DNA from: Bacteroidales bacterium
Lineage (GTDB): Bacteria > Bacteroidota > Bacteroidia > Bacteroidales > WCHB1-69
Length of the DNA stretch: 64,000 nucleotides
Direction of reading: 5' to 3'
Assembly: GCA_017962845.1 (NCBI GenBank)
Contig: JAGCUN010000035.1
Location: forward strand, 124,001-188,000
Shown here: positions 25,334 to 34,465 of the stretch, one piece after another
How positions within the stretch are numbered: the first letter of the stretch is position 1
How the letters are laid out: every line of letters starts with the position of its first letter
Position numbers and translations under genes: made by a program
The notes under the pieces: generated by a model
Databases searched by the model: none
What the model saw: only the letters and a program-made list of their open reading frames with translations
Told to the model about the DNA's origin: nothing

Positions 25334-26170
25334 TTAGTATTTGTAGAAACCTTCGCCGGTTTTTCTGCCAAGCAGACCAGCGCGCACCATCTTCCGCAAC
25401 AGCGGGTGAGGACGGTACTTCGGGTCGCCAAATTCTTTGTAAAGGACTTCCATGATGGCGAGGTTCACATCGTTGCCGATGAGGTCGGCCAGTGCGAGCG
25501 GGCCCATAGGGTGGTTGGCGCCCAGCATCATGCATTTGTCGATGTCCTCAGCGGAGGCGATACCATCGGCGAGGATGCCGACTGCCTCGTTGATCATCGG
25601 GATGAGGATGCGGTTGACGACGAAGCCGGGAGCCTCGTTCACCAGCACGGGAGTCTTGCCGATGGAGGTGGCGAGCTCCACAATCTGGTTGCACACCGCT
25701 TCGGAAGTCACCTGACCTTTGATCACTTCCACCAATGCCATACGGTCGGCGGGGTTGAAGAAGTGCATGCCGATGAATTGCGTCGGACGGGTGGTGGCAG
25801 CGGCGATTTCGGTGATGGAGAGGGAGGATGAATTGGTGGCGAAGATGGTTTCGGGCTTGCAGATCTTGTCGAGTTCTGCGAAGACTTCTTTTTTCAGCTG
25901 CATATCCTCCACAGCGGCCTCGATCACGAGGTCGGCGTCGGCGAAGGTGGCATAGTCCGTGGTGGTGGTGATGTTCTTCATGATGGCGTCAACGCCCTCC
26001 TGAGTCATCTTGCCTTTTTCCACTAATTTGCCATAACCTTTAGTAAAGGAAGCCAATGCCTTGTCCAAGCTGGCTTGGGTTCTACTTTTCATAACCACGG
26101 GCATCTTGGCGGCGAAAGCCTTCACGATACCTTTGGCCATGGTTCCGGTTCCAATAACACAAATTTTCAT
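25334..26170 (-). CDS. hbd: 3-hydroxybutyryl-CoA dehydrogenase
   Basis: Cytoplasmic NAD-dependent dehydrogenase of 278 residues (usual length about 280), interconverting acetoacetyl-CoA and 3-hydroxybutyryl-CoA. The Rossmann motif [11 protein letters not shown] is at residues 5-15; [21 protein letters not shown] carries the catalytic His and partner Glu; [12 protein letters not shown] is also typical. It follows the crotonase gene by 32 bases and ends at a strong terminator. With crotonase and a CoA-transferase it forms the centre of a butyrate pathway. Confidence 0.92.
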   Translation of the reverse strand: MKICVIGTGTMAKGIVKAFAAKMPVVMKSRTQASLDKALASFTKGYGKLVEKGKMTQEGVDAIMKNITTTTDYATFADADLVIEAAVEDMQLKKEVFAELDKICKPETIFATNSSSLSITEIAAATTRPTQFIGMHFFNPADRMALVEVIKGQVTSEAVCNQIVELATSIGKTPVLVNEAPGFVVNRILIPMINEAVGILADGIASAEDIDKCMMLGANHPMGPLALADLIGNDVNLAIMEVLYKEFGDPKYRPHPLLRKMVRAGLLGRKTGEGFYKY

Positions 26171-26202
26171 AATTCGTTATTTTTAATGGGTTGATTTTTT
26201 AA

Positions 26203-26979
26203 TTATTCGTTTTTGAAGACGGGTTTCGCCTTGGTGAGGAAGGCTGTCATCCCCTCCTTCTGGTCTTTGGTGGCGAAGCATTTGCCGAACATCTTGTTTT
26301 CGTATGCGATGGCGGCATCGGCGTCGAGGTCGTACTCGGCGTTGATGCACTGCTTGGCATAGCGAACAGCGATCGGAGCCATAGCACAAATCTTGGCGGC
26401 CATCGCCTTGGCCTGTTCCATCAGTTCCGCCTGCGGATACACTGCGTTCACCAGACCGATACGCAACGCCTCGTCGGCACGGATGGCCTTGCCGGTGTAG
26501 ATCATCTCCTTGGCGTAGCCCATCCCCACGAGTTTGGCGAGACGGTAGGTGCCTGAAAAGCCGGGGATGATGCCGAGGCCGACCTCCGGCTGTCCGAACT
26601 TGGCGTTGTCGGAGCAGATGCGGATGTCGCAGGCCATCGCCAGCTCACAGCCGCCGCCGAGGGCGAACCCGTTGACTGCAGCAATCACCGGAATGTCAAG
26701 GGTTTCAATCTTGCGGAACACTTCTGCGCCGAGGCGGCCGAATGTCTCGCCTTCCGCAGCATTCAGGTTCTGCATCTCCGAGATGTCGGCGCCCGCCACG
26801 AACGACTTCTCGCCGTCACCCGTGATAATCAGCACCCGCACCTCCTTGCTGAGGTTCGTGATGAAATCATCCAGCTCCTTCAGCAGCGCGGAGTTCAGCG
26901 CATTCAGCGACTTCGGAGCCGAAAGGGTCAGCACGCAAATGCCCGATTCGGTATTGATTTTCAGATAGGTATAATCCAT
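26203..26979 (-). CDS. Enoyl-CoA hydratase (crotonase)
   Basis: Crotonase-fold enzyme of 258 residues. SFVAGADISEM and GFALGGGCELAMACDIR form the oxyanion hole, the catalytic Glu is within GGGCELA, and the second Glu lies in FGQPEVGLG. It most likely hydrates crotonyl-CoA between hbd and a butyryl-CoA dehydrogenase not in this window. The start at 26979 (MDYTYLKINTESG) is used because the 13 codons upstream overlap an intergenic palindrome region. It lies in an operon between the CoA-transferase gene and hbd. Confidence 0.9.
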   Translation of the reverse strand: MDYTYLKINTESGICVLTLSAPKSLNALNSALLKELDDFITNLSKEVRVLIITGDGEKSFVAGADISEMQNLNAAEGETFGRLGAEVFRKIETLDIPVIAAVNGFALGGGCELAMACDIRICSDNAKFGQPEVGLGIIPGFSGTYRLAKLVGMGYAKEMIYTGKAIRADEALRIGLVNAVYPQAELMEQAKAMAAKICAMAPIAVRYAKQCINAEYDLDADAAIAYENKMFGKCFATKDQKEGMTAFLTKAKPVFKNE

Positions 26980-27003
26980 TGTTTTGTCGTTTAATCGTTT
27001 ATT

Positions 27004-27031
27004 GTAGAGACGCGGCATGCCACGTCTCTAC
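27004..27031. repeat. 28-base near-palindrome (REP-like), copy 2
   Basis: GTAGAGACG (27004-27012) pairs with CGTCTCTAC (27023-27031) around GGCATGCC, with one C/A mismatch. It sits inside the operon between the CoA-transferase and crotonase genes and resembles the palindrome at 6335-6360. Confidence 0.75.
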
Positions 27032-27042
27032 GTGATTATCCC

Positions 27043-27076
27043 TTCAATTTTCCGTTTTCAATTTTCAATTCTCAAC
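27043..27076. repeat. TTTTCAATTTTCAA-type low-complexity iteration, copy 2
   Basis: Imperfect units TTTTCCG, TTTTCAA, TTTTCAA, TTCTCAA directly after the CoA-transferase stop codon. It is nearly the same as the run at 12637-12668. Confidence 0.5.
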
Positions 27077-27736
<660 letters not shown>

Positions 27737-27779
27737 AGTTTTTATATTTAATTGTTATGATATTTCACAAAAACGGCTG

Positions 27780-27810
27780 CAAATTTACACAAATTTTCAA
27801 TACGCGCAAA
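27780..27810 (-). promoter_or_regulatory. Promoter of the CoA-transferase/crotonase/hbd operon
   Basis: On the minus strand TTTG (27810-27807) is followed after 19 bases by TAAATTTG (27787-27780), a textbook Bacteroidota promoter. The start codon is at 27736. Confidence 0.7.
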
Positions 27811-27876
27811 ATGTTTGTTGTGATTTTATGGCGACAATTTTATTTTTATTTTGTGCCGTCCAAAGAAGAAAAAATG

Positions 27877-28503
27877 TTACAGATAGGACTGCATCACCGT
27901 GGCCACATCCACGCCCTTCGGCAGCAGATAGGTGCGCAGCCCCACCGCCTTCGCCCCTTCGATGTGGCGGGCCGTGTCATCGATGAACAACGTCTCCTCG
28001 GGAACAAGTCTCTGCTCGGACACCACTCGCCGGAAGGCCTCCACGTGCGGCTTGCGCATGTGCATCTCATGCGAGAAATAGGCCTTCACAAAGCACTCCT
28101 CGAAAATGTCGCAGCCGTACTGCGCCCGCAACTGCACCTGAAAACAGTCGTAGTTGAGCTGGTTGGTGTTGCTGAAAAGAAACAGCCGGTACTTCTTTTT
28201 CAACTGCCGCAACATCTCCACGCGGTGCGGTGGCAGGTCGATGATAATGGCATTCCAAGCATTATCAATTTGCTGGTCGGTGAGCGCCACCGGCGAGAGC
28301 GAACGGATGTAGTCGCGGAACTCGGGCACGCTGATACGCCCCTCTTCGAACAGGTCAATCGCCTCTGTCTGAGCCGCCTGCGTGTATTGCTGGGTGAAAT
28401 TGTGCAGCCCGTAGGTGGAGAATTTGTCGGCGATGTTCTCGTAGCGGATGTCGTACAGCACGCCGCCCAGGTCGAAGATGATGTTTTTGATGGAAGATGT
28501 CAT
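27877..28503 (-). CDS. HAD-family phosphatase (YihX-like)
   Basis: Cytoplasmic HAD hydrolase of 208 residues. Motif I is FDLGGVLYD (residues 11-19) with the nucleophile Asp, motif II is FSNTNQ, motif III includes KPHVEAFR, and motif IV is FIDDTARHIEGA. The helical cap between motifs I and II is of subclass I, as in sugar-phosphatases and 2-haloacid-dehalogenase-like proteins. Substrate is not predictable. It overlaps the thiamine pyrophosphokinase gene by four bases (ATGA), so the two are translationally coupled. Confidence 0.87.
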   Translation of the reverse strand: MTSSIKNIIFDLGGVLYDIRYENIADKFSTYGLHNFTQQYTQAAQTEAIDLFEEGRISVPEFRDYIRSLSPVALTDQQIDNAWNAIIIDLPPHRVEMLRQLKKKYRLFLFSNTNQLNYDCFQVQLRAQYGCDIFEECFVKAYFSHEMHMRKPHVEAFRRVVSEQRLVPEETLFIDDTARHIEGAKAVGLRTYLLPKGVDVATVMQSYL

Positions 28504-29126
28504 GAAAATTGTCCTTTAAAAGCCTGATATACTAAAACTTGCCCTTTATCGTGCAGCTCGATGGTGAAGCTATCACCTAACGACTCGTTGGAGGCACCTT
28601 CCCACAGCTCGGCGAAAGTGCGCTGGGCTACGGGGTAGCGCAGTCCGTGGAAGGTGAGCCGCATGGTGGGCGTGAAACTGAAGATGGAGACCTGCTCGCC
28701 CGCCCGCGACGCAAAGGTGGTGGTGCCGCCGATGGCACTGAAAATCCCGTAGTTGGTGACCATGCGCACCCGGAACCGACCGGCATAACGCAGCAGCAGT
28801 CCGAGGTTGGCTAACGTGTGGTCCTCGCGCAGTCCGGTGCCGCCCAAAATGGTGATGTTGTCCAGCCCGTGCGCCTCGCAGTAACGGAACGCCTTGGTGA
28901 GGTCGTTGTAGTCGGTGCTCGGGTCGGCATCGATGATGCTGGCATAGCGGTTGCGCTGCTCGGCAGTCAGCGAGTCGCCATCGCCCACAATCACCGTCGG
29001 CTTGACGCCCAGCTCCTCCAAGTGGCGGATGGCTCCGTCGCAACAGACGATGGCTTCAGCACTGTGTAACAGCTCGATACATTGGGGGGCGGACGGTTTT
29101 TCGCCATTGGCAACGATGATGGTCAT
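28500..29126 (-). CDS. thiN: Thiamine pyrophosphokinase
   Basis: A 208-residue enzyme transferring pyrophosphate from ATP to thiamine to give the cofactor thiamine pyrophosphate. Family motifs are CDGAIRHL, VGDGDSL, STDYNDLTKAF and GGTGLREDHTLANLGLL, which build the ATP and metal site; the C-terminal beta-sandwich binding thiamine follows. Length is typical for the bacterial family. No TPP riboswitch is visible: only 13 bases separate the expected transcript start from the ATG. It leads a two-gene unit with the HAD phosphatase. Confidence 0.9.
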   Translation of the reverse strand: MTIIVANGEKPSAPQCIELLHSAEAIVCCDGAIRHLEELGVKPTVIVGDGDSLTAEQRNRYASIIDADPSTDYNDLTKAFRYCEAHGLDNITILGGTGLREDHTLANLGLLLRYAGRFRVRMVTNYGIFSAIGGTTTFASRAGEQVSIFSFTPTMRLTFHGLRYPVAQRTFAELWEGASNESLGDSFTIELHDKGQVLVYQAFKGQFS

Positions 29127-29145
29127 AACGCTATTTTTGAGGTTG

Positions 29146-29153
29146 CAAAATTA
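29146..29153 (-). promoter_or_regulatory. -7 box (TAATTTTG) for thiN
   Basis: Minus-strand TAATTTTG about 20 bases before the start codon at 29126; divergent from the metK promoter. Confidence 0.5.
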
Positions 29154-29210
29154 CGGAAAAAAGAGCGAATATTTTTTTTATCCCAAGTGCAATATTCAAG
29201 AAAAAATATG

Positions 29211-29218
29211 TACTTTTG
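29211..29218 (+). promoter_or_regulatory. -7 box (TACTTTTG) for metK
   Basis: TACTTTTG places the transcript start near 29225, just before the riboswitch at 29231. No -33 TTTG at the usual distance. Confidence 0.55.
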
Positions 29219-29230
29219 CCGTGCGAAAAA

Positions 29231-29282
29231 TGTGGAGAGATTTGTAATGATTGCAACCACTTGAAAAAATGCTAAACCATTG
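29231..29282 (+). promoter_or_regulatory. SAM-II type riboswitch upstream of metK
   Basis: The stretch matches the conserved core of the SAM-II (metA) aptamer: stem GTGG (29232-29235) with CCAC (29257-29260), loop sequence GATTT...ATTGCAA, then TTGAAAAAATGCTAAA. The pseudoknot is also supported: TAATG (29245-29249) pairs with CATTG (29278-29282), and TT and GC before the stem's 3' arm can pair with AA and GC of GCTAAA. SAM-II senses S-adenosylmethionine, the product of MetK, and shuts down expression. The element ends 52 bases before the metK start codon. Identified by reading against the remembered consensus, not by covariance search. Confidence 0.82.
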
Positions 29283-29334
29283 GTTTCCCACTTTTTTCGT
29301 TTTAACTAATTTATTAATCATTAATATTTTAAAC

Positions 29335-30621
29335 ATGAGCTATCTGTTTACATCCGAATCAGTATCTGAAGGGCACCCCGACAAAGTGAGTGACCAAATT
29401 TCAGACGCTCTGCTCGACTCTTTCCTTGTACAGGATCCGAAGTCCAGAGTGGCTTGCGAAACATTAGTTACAACGGGCATGGTGGTTTGTGCCGGTGAGG
29501 TCACCACCAACGGTTATGTGCCTGTAGATGAAGTAGCAAGAAAAGTTATCCACAAAATTGGCTATAACAAAAGCGAGTACCGCTTCGACGCCCAGTCGTG
29601 TGGTGTGGTGTCTGCCATCCACCGGCAGTCTCCTGACATCAACCAGGGCGTGGACCGCGAGAATGAGAAGGAGCAGGGCGCTGGCGACCAGGGTCTGATG
29701 TTCGGCTATGCCTGCAACGAGACCGACAACTACATGCCGCTCACCCTCGACTTGGCGCACAGCCTCATGCGCGAGCTGGCCGCTATCCGCCGCGAGGGCA
29801 AGAAGATGCGCTATCTGCGCCCCGACTCCAAGTCGCAGGTCACCATCCAGTACGATGACCACGGCAAGCCGATGGCCATCGACACGATTGTGGTCTCCAC
29901 CCAGCACGACCCCGATGTCACCACCGAGCAAATCCACGAGGATGTGGCTAACATTCTCATTCCCAGAGTGAAAAAGAACCTACCTGCTCGTATCCGCAAA
30001 CTGTTTGGCGATTTCAAGCTGTATGTGAACCCCACCGGCAAGTTTGTCATCGGTGGTCCTCATGGCGACACGGGTTTGACCGGCCGCAAGATTATCGTGG
30101 ACACCTACGGTGGTCACGGAGCACACGGCGGCGGTGCCTTCTCGGGCAAGGACCCGTCGAAGGTGGACCGCTCGGCAGCATACGCCGCCCGCCATATCGC
30201 CAAGAACATGGTGGCCGCAGGGCTCTGCGACCAGGTGCTCGTGCAGGTGGCCTACGCTATCGGCGTGGCTGAACCGGTGAGCGTGAACGTGAATACCTAC
30301 AATTCCGCCAAGGTGAAGATGACCGATGGCGAGATTGCAGAGAAGATTGCTAAGATCTTCACTCTCAAGCCATACGATATCATCAAGCGCCTCAAACTCA
30401 CCCAGCCCATCTATCTGCCTACCGCTGCTTACGGTCACTTCGGACAGGAGTGCCGCGAGGAGGAGGTCGAGCTGTTCTGCAACGGCAAGGGCGTGCGCGT
30501 GGAGAAATGCACCGATGCCGACGGCCGCGAGTGCGAGCGCTACTTCAAGACGGTGGAGCTCTTCACCTGGGAGAAACTCGACTACGTGGAGAAAATCCAG
30601 AAGGCCTTCAATCTGAAGTAA
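29335..30621 (+). CDS. metK: S-adenosylmethionine synthetase
   Basis: A 428-residue cytoplasmic enzyme making S-adenosylmethionine from methionine and ATP. The start [25 protein letters not shown] and the motifs [26 protein letters not shown] and [19 protein letters not shown] are all conserved. It is longer than most bacterial MetK (about 385), as is usual for Bacteroidota. The ATG at 29335 is used because the upstream frame has no family sequence. It is controlled by the SAM-II element just upstream and ended by a strong terminator. Confidence 0.97.
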   Translation: MSYLFTSESVSEGHPDKVSDQISDALLDSFLVQDPKSRVACETLVTTGMVVCAGEVTTNGYVPVDEVARKVIHKIGYNKSEYRFDAQSCGVVSAIHRQSPDINQGVDRENEKEQGAGDQGLMFGYACNETDNYMPLTLDLAHSLMRELAAIRREGKKMRYLRPDSKSQVTIQYDDHGKPMAIDTIVVSTQHDPDVTTEQIHEDVANILIPRVKKNLPARIRKLFGDFKLYVNPTGKFVIGGPHGDTGLTGRKIIVDTYGGHGAHGGGAFSGKDPSKVDRSAAYAARHIAKNMVAAGLCDQVLVQVAYAIGVAEPVSVNVNTYNSAKVKMTDGEIAEKIAKIFTLKPYDIIKRLKLTQPIYLPTAAYGHFGQECREEEVELFCNGKGVRVEKCTDADGRECERYFKTVELFTWEKLDYVEKIQKAFNLK

Positions 30622-30642
30622 TTACCTTTTAGTTGATATAGA

Positions 30643-30677
30643 AAGCGGGCGGCCCATCGGGCCGCCCGCTTATTTTT
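30643..30677. terminator. Terminator after metK
   Basis: AAGCGGGCGGCCC (30643-30655) pairs perfectly with GGGCCGCCCGCTT (30659-30671) around a three-base loop, then ATTTTT. Flanking genes converge, so it may serve both. Confidence 0.93.
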
Positions 30678-30710
30678 ATGCAGATAATACAGGGTTATTA
30701 CTCAACATGG

Positions 30711-32543
30711 TTATAAATCCCAATCATCGTCTGCGATTTCAACAGCTTCTTCAGCAACTGGTTCATCATCATATTCATAATCCGTGTTCTCAGAAGCTAT
30801 TTCTTCAGTCAATGCTTTGACAGATTCCTCAAAAGTATCCTCATCAAAGAACACACCGAGCAAACACTCTCCATATTCTCCATTAATAATGAAGTTGAGA
30901 TTCCCGCCGCACTCCAGTTTTTTCAGGAAAACGTAATCCTGTTCCTCATTGATATTGGAAAGTTTTCCGCCATAGATGCTTTTCAACTTGCTGCACAGCG
31001 CAGAACAGATTGATTTAAATCGGTCTTCAGCTTTGTTTTCAAAGGAGAATTCAAATATCATCAATCCGCAAGTAGCGGAGTAATCATAGATTTTGTCATA
31101 GCTATAATAACCATATTTATACTCGTAGGTTTCTGATAGAAATGAGAAATACACCTCTTTCAGCGTAATATCATTGGTGAATTCTTTATTCAGTCTGTTG
31201 GTGAGTGAAGAATAGTAAAGGTTATCTTCCCAATCCTCACCGTAAACATCATGATTGGTAATGTCTTCCAAGGTTACATGATCAGTTGGCAGTCCGTCAA
31301 CTTTCGTTGAACTGAAATTCTTGAGGAAGGAGCTGAGGAATTTAGAAGCGTCATAATACTCACTTTCCACGCATGAGCCAATTTCAAGATAAGGCGATTT
31401 GATACTTTCAAATTGAGGATTCACAATATATTGGCCTTTCTTATCAATAATGCCCCATTTGTCGTTCGAGCTAACGAAGGCTATCCCATTGCAAAATTCG
31501 CGAGCATTGTCAAACTGAGGGTTGATCACATACTTGCCATTCTTATCAATATAGCCACATTTATCGTCATCTGTTTCGAAATAAGCCAACCCATCACCAT
31601 AGGTAAAACCACTACAGATCTCAAACTGCGGGTTGATCACAAACTGGCCTTTTTTGTCAATGTAGCCACATTTCTCACCTTGGTATACGACAGCTACTCC
31701 ATTGTAGAAATTGTCAACATCATCAAATTGCGGATTGATGACATATTTGCCCTCCTTATCTATAAAGCCCCACTTATCACCGGACTTAAAGGCTGCAAGC
31801 CCATCAAAGAAAGGAAAGCATCTGTCGAACTGCGGGTTGATCACATATTTGCCTTTTTTATCGATAAAGCCATATTTGTCCTCATCGTTACTCACTACCG
31901 CCAAGCCATCCAAAAATGTCCCCGCATATTTGAATTGCGGATTGATAACCACATTTCCTTTTTTGTCGTAGTAGCCATATTTTCTTTCCCCCTTATCGTT
32001 AATGGAATAGAATGCGGCCAAGCCCTCGTTGAAGCAGAAAACACCGTCGGCTGTAGTACATTCGAACACCTGTTCGCCATCCTTGTTGATACAGACGGGG
32101 TGTGCGCATTCCTCCACCACAATAGCAAGTCCGTCATTGAAAATAGTAGCATCCACATATTTGGCAGGGATTTTATAGGTTCCTTTCTTATCGATGAAAC
32201 CATATTTTCCATCCTTATTCTCCACACGAGCTAAGCCATCGCTAAACCAGTCTGCATCAGAGAATTGCGGGTTGATGACATACTGGCCTTTCTTATCAAT
32301 ATACCCCCACTTTTTCCCATCATAAACGGGAATTAGGGATGTGTCGGGCTTGAACGGCAGGTCGGATGGGAGGAGAAAGAAAAATGCGATGACGGCGGCC
32401 ACTGCAAGCAGGAATGCCGCTACTCCACCAAGAATTACGGGCAGAATCCATCTCCTGCGCTTTTTTGCAGGCTTCGGGGGAGTGGGAGTCTCTTCTTTGG
32501 GTGATGCTGGAGGTGTCGGGACCTCAATAGTTTTGCGTTTCAT
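30711..32543 (-). CDS. WG-repeat membrane protein, copy 1
   Basis: A 610-residue protein with a Pro-rich cytosolic N-terminus (about 1-28), a basic stretch and one transmembrane helix (about 32-58), then eight clear WG repeats plus one degenerate copy (about 75-375), each like KWGYIDKKGKYVINPQF. A C-terminal domain of about 230 residues without recognised motifs ends in an acidic tail. The repeat part should lie in the periplasm. WG repeats form beta-propeller or solenoid surfaces thought to bind other molecules. It is a paralog of the neighbour at 32601, 57 bases upstream, and has no promoter of its own that I can see. Function unknown. Confidence 0.85.
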   Translation of the reverse strand: MKRKTIEVPTPPASPKEETPTPPKPAKKRRRWILPVILGGVAAFLLAVAAVIAFFFLLPSDLPFKPDTSLIPVYDGKKWGYIDKKGQYVINPQFSDADWFSDGLARVENKDGKYGFIDKKGTYKIPAKYVDATIFNDGLAIVVEECAHPVCINKDGEQVFECTTADGVFCFNEGLAAFYSINDKGERKYGYYDKKGNVVINPQFKYAGTFLDGLAVVSNDEDKYGFIDKKGKYVINPQFDRCFPFFDGLAAFKSGDKWGFIDKEGKYVINPQFDDVDNFYNGVAVVYQGEKCGYIDKKGQFVINPQFEICSGFTYGDGLAYFETDDDKCGYIDKNGKYVINPQFDNAREFCNGIAFVSSNDKWGIIDKKGQYIVNPQFESIKSPYLEIGSCVESEYYDASKFLSSFLKNFSSTKVDGLPTDHVTLEDITNHDVYGEDWEDNLYYSSLTNRLNKEFTNDITLKEVYFSFLSETYEYKYGYYSYDKIYDYSATCGLMIFEFSFENKAEDRFKSICSALCSKLKSIYGGKLSNINEEQDYVFLKKLECGGNLNFIINGEYGECLLGVFFDEDTFEESVKALTEEIASENTDYEYDDEPVAEEAVEIADDDWDL

Positions 32544-32600
32544 GTTGTGTTTTTTTTATAAATAATATTTGAAATTAAGTTGTAAATTTGGTGTAAATTA

Positions 32601-34379
32601 TTAATAATCAGATGGCTCAGTTTCAACTACTACTTCTTCATCGTCTTTGGTGAGTTCTCGGATAGTGTCTTGATAGGTGTCTTGATCAAAAAATACGGTC
32701 ATCATCAGACTGCTGTAGCTGCCTGAAACAATGAAGTTGATGCTCCCGCACTCTATCTTCTTTACAAATACGTAGGCGTATTTCGATTCGACGGGAGAAA
32801 CCTTACCTCCGTAGATGCTTCTCAGCTTGTCGCAAAGGGCTGTTCCAATGCTTTTTGCCCGATAGGCAGCTTTGTGGTCAAGGTCGAACTTGTACGTGGC
32901 GTACGTGCAGGGTGCGGAGTAATGATAGGTCTTATCATACGACCACCAATCGTATGAATAGTTGTAGGTATCGGAAGAGAAGGAGAAACTCACTTCATTG
33001 AGGTTGATGTCGTCGGTGATGTCATCGTCCTGCTTGAGGGTGAGCGATCTGTACCATAGGTTGCTCTTCCAGTCTTCGCTGTATCGGTTGTGCGAGGCGA
33101 TGTCGGATAGGGTCACTCCAGCGACGGGCATCCCATCAACCTGAGATGCAGTGAAATTGCTCAAAAAAGATTTCAGGAACTTGGAAGCGTCATAATACTC
33201 GCTCTGCACCAGGGAGAAATCCAGATAGGGCCGTTTGATATTGTCGAATTGCGGGTTGACGATATAGTTGCCTTTTGGGTTGATGAGGCCATATTTGTCA
33301 CCTGATTTTACGAAAGCAAATCCGTCACAAAAGTCGTAGGCCATGTCAAACTGCGGGTTGATGACATATCTTCCCTTTTCATCAATGAAGCCCACTTTAT
33401 CGTCCATCGCGACTGCGGCGAGACCTTCCCCGTAGATGAAAACGCTACTGTTTTCAAATTGCGGATTGATAACAAAGTTACCTTTCGTATTGATAAAACC
33501 GCACTTGTCGTTCTGCATCACCATGGCGATATTTTCGTAAAAGTCGCTCACAGACTCGAATTGCGGATTGATGACATATTTCCCCTTCTTATCAATATAC
33601 CCCCATTTGTCGCCGGACTTAAAGGGCGCAATGCCTGCGTCGTGAAAATCCCCGACATTGTCGAATTGTGGGTTGATGACGTATGTGCCCTCTTTGTTAA
33701 TAAATCCCCATTTGTCTTTGTCGTTGGCAACAGCAGCTAGTCCGTTGTTGAAGTAGTGCACGTATGTGAACTGCGGATTGATGACCACATCGCCCTTCTT
33801 ATCTACAAAGCCCCATTTGGCTTCATTTTTATCATTAAGGATGTAGAAAGGTGCCAGTCCCTCCTGGAAGCAGCACACACCATCTGCCATGGTGAACTCA
33901 AATTCAGTATCTCCATCCTTGTCGATGCAGGTGGGGTGCCCGCCATCCTCCACCACAAAGGCCAGACCTTCGTTGAAAATGGTGGCCTGTGAGTAGTGGG
34001 CGGGAATCTCATAGTTCCCTTTCTTGTCAATAAAGCCGTATTTCCCCTCTTCATTTTGCACACGTGCCAGGCCATTGTTGAACCAGGTGGCATCCTTGAA
34101 TTGCGGATTGATGACATAGTTCCCTTTCTTGTCGATATACCCCCATTTTTCGCCGTTCGATACTGGAATGAGGGAGGTATCGGGCTTGAAGGGCGGATCG
34201 GATGAACGTAAAAGGAAAAATGCGACGATGCCAGCCACCACGAGCATGAAGGCCGCTGCAGCTCCGATAATCACGGGGATCAGCCACTTTCTGCGCTTTT
34301 TCGCTGGAGGTTGTGGAGTGGGATTGTCGGTTTTGGGTAATTCTTGAGGCGTAGGAACCTCATTGAGGGGTGTTTCCAT
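32601..34379 (-). CDS. WG-repeat membrane protein, copy 2
   Basis: A 592-residue paralog of the protein at 30711 with the same layout: Pro-rich N-terminus, basic stretch RRKWLIPVIIG, one transmembrane helix (about 32-58), eight clear and one degenerate WG repeat, and the C-terminal domain with SEYYDASKFLKSFLSNF shared by both copies. The shared ends and repeat order show a tandem gene duplication. It has a complete promoter at 34420-34449 and probably drives copy 1 as well. The neighbouring sigma/anti-sigma genes are on the same strand but behind a different promoter. Confidence 0.85.
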   Translation of the reverse strand: METPLNEVPTPQELPKTDNPTPQPPAKKRRKWLIPVIIGAAAAFMLVVAGIVAFFLLRSSDPPFKPDTSLIPVSNGEKWGYIDKKGNYVINPQFKDATWFNNGLARVQNEEGKYGFIDKKGNYEIPAHYSQATIFNEGLAFVVEDGGHPTCIDKDGDTEFEFTMADGVCCFQEGLAPFYILNDKNEAKWGFVDKKGDVVINPQFTYVHYFNNGLAAVANDKDKWGFINKEGTYVINPQFDNVGDFHDAGIAPFKSGDKWGYIDKKGKYVINPQFESVSDFYENIAMVMQNDKCGFINTKGNFVINPQFENSSVFIYGEGLAAVAMDDKVGFIDEKGRYVINPQFDMAYDFCDGFAFVKSGDKYGLINPKGNYIVNPQFDNIKRPYLDFSLVQSEYYDASKFLKSFLSNFTASQVDGMPVAGVTLSDIASHNRYSEDWKSNLWYRSLTLKQDDDITDDINLNEVSFSFSSDTYNYSYDWWSYDKTYHYSAPCTYATYKFDLDHKAAYRAKSIGTALCDKLRSIYGGKVSPVESKYAYVFVKKIECGSINFIVSGSYSSLMMTVFFDQDTYQDTIRELTKDDEEVVVETEPSDY

Positions 34380-34419
34380 TGGGTGATTCTTTGGTATAGA
34401 TGAAAAATTATTAAAAGCG

Positions 34420-34449
34420 CAAATTTACAATAAAAATTCACACCTTCAA
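34420..34449 (-). promoter_or_regulatory. Promoter of the WG-repeat gene pair
   Basis: On the minus strand TTG (34449-34447) is followed after 19 bases by TAAATTTG (34427-34420). The start codon is at 34379. Confidence 0.6.
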
Positions 34450-34465
34450 CATCTTTTACAAAAAA

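Noticed and set aside
28500..29240. Possible TPP riboswitch before thiN
   Set aside because: The expected transcript starts only about 13 bases before the ATG, leaving no room; the structured element nearby belongs to metK on the other strand.
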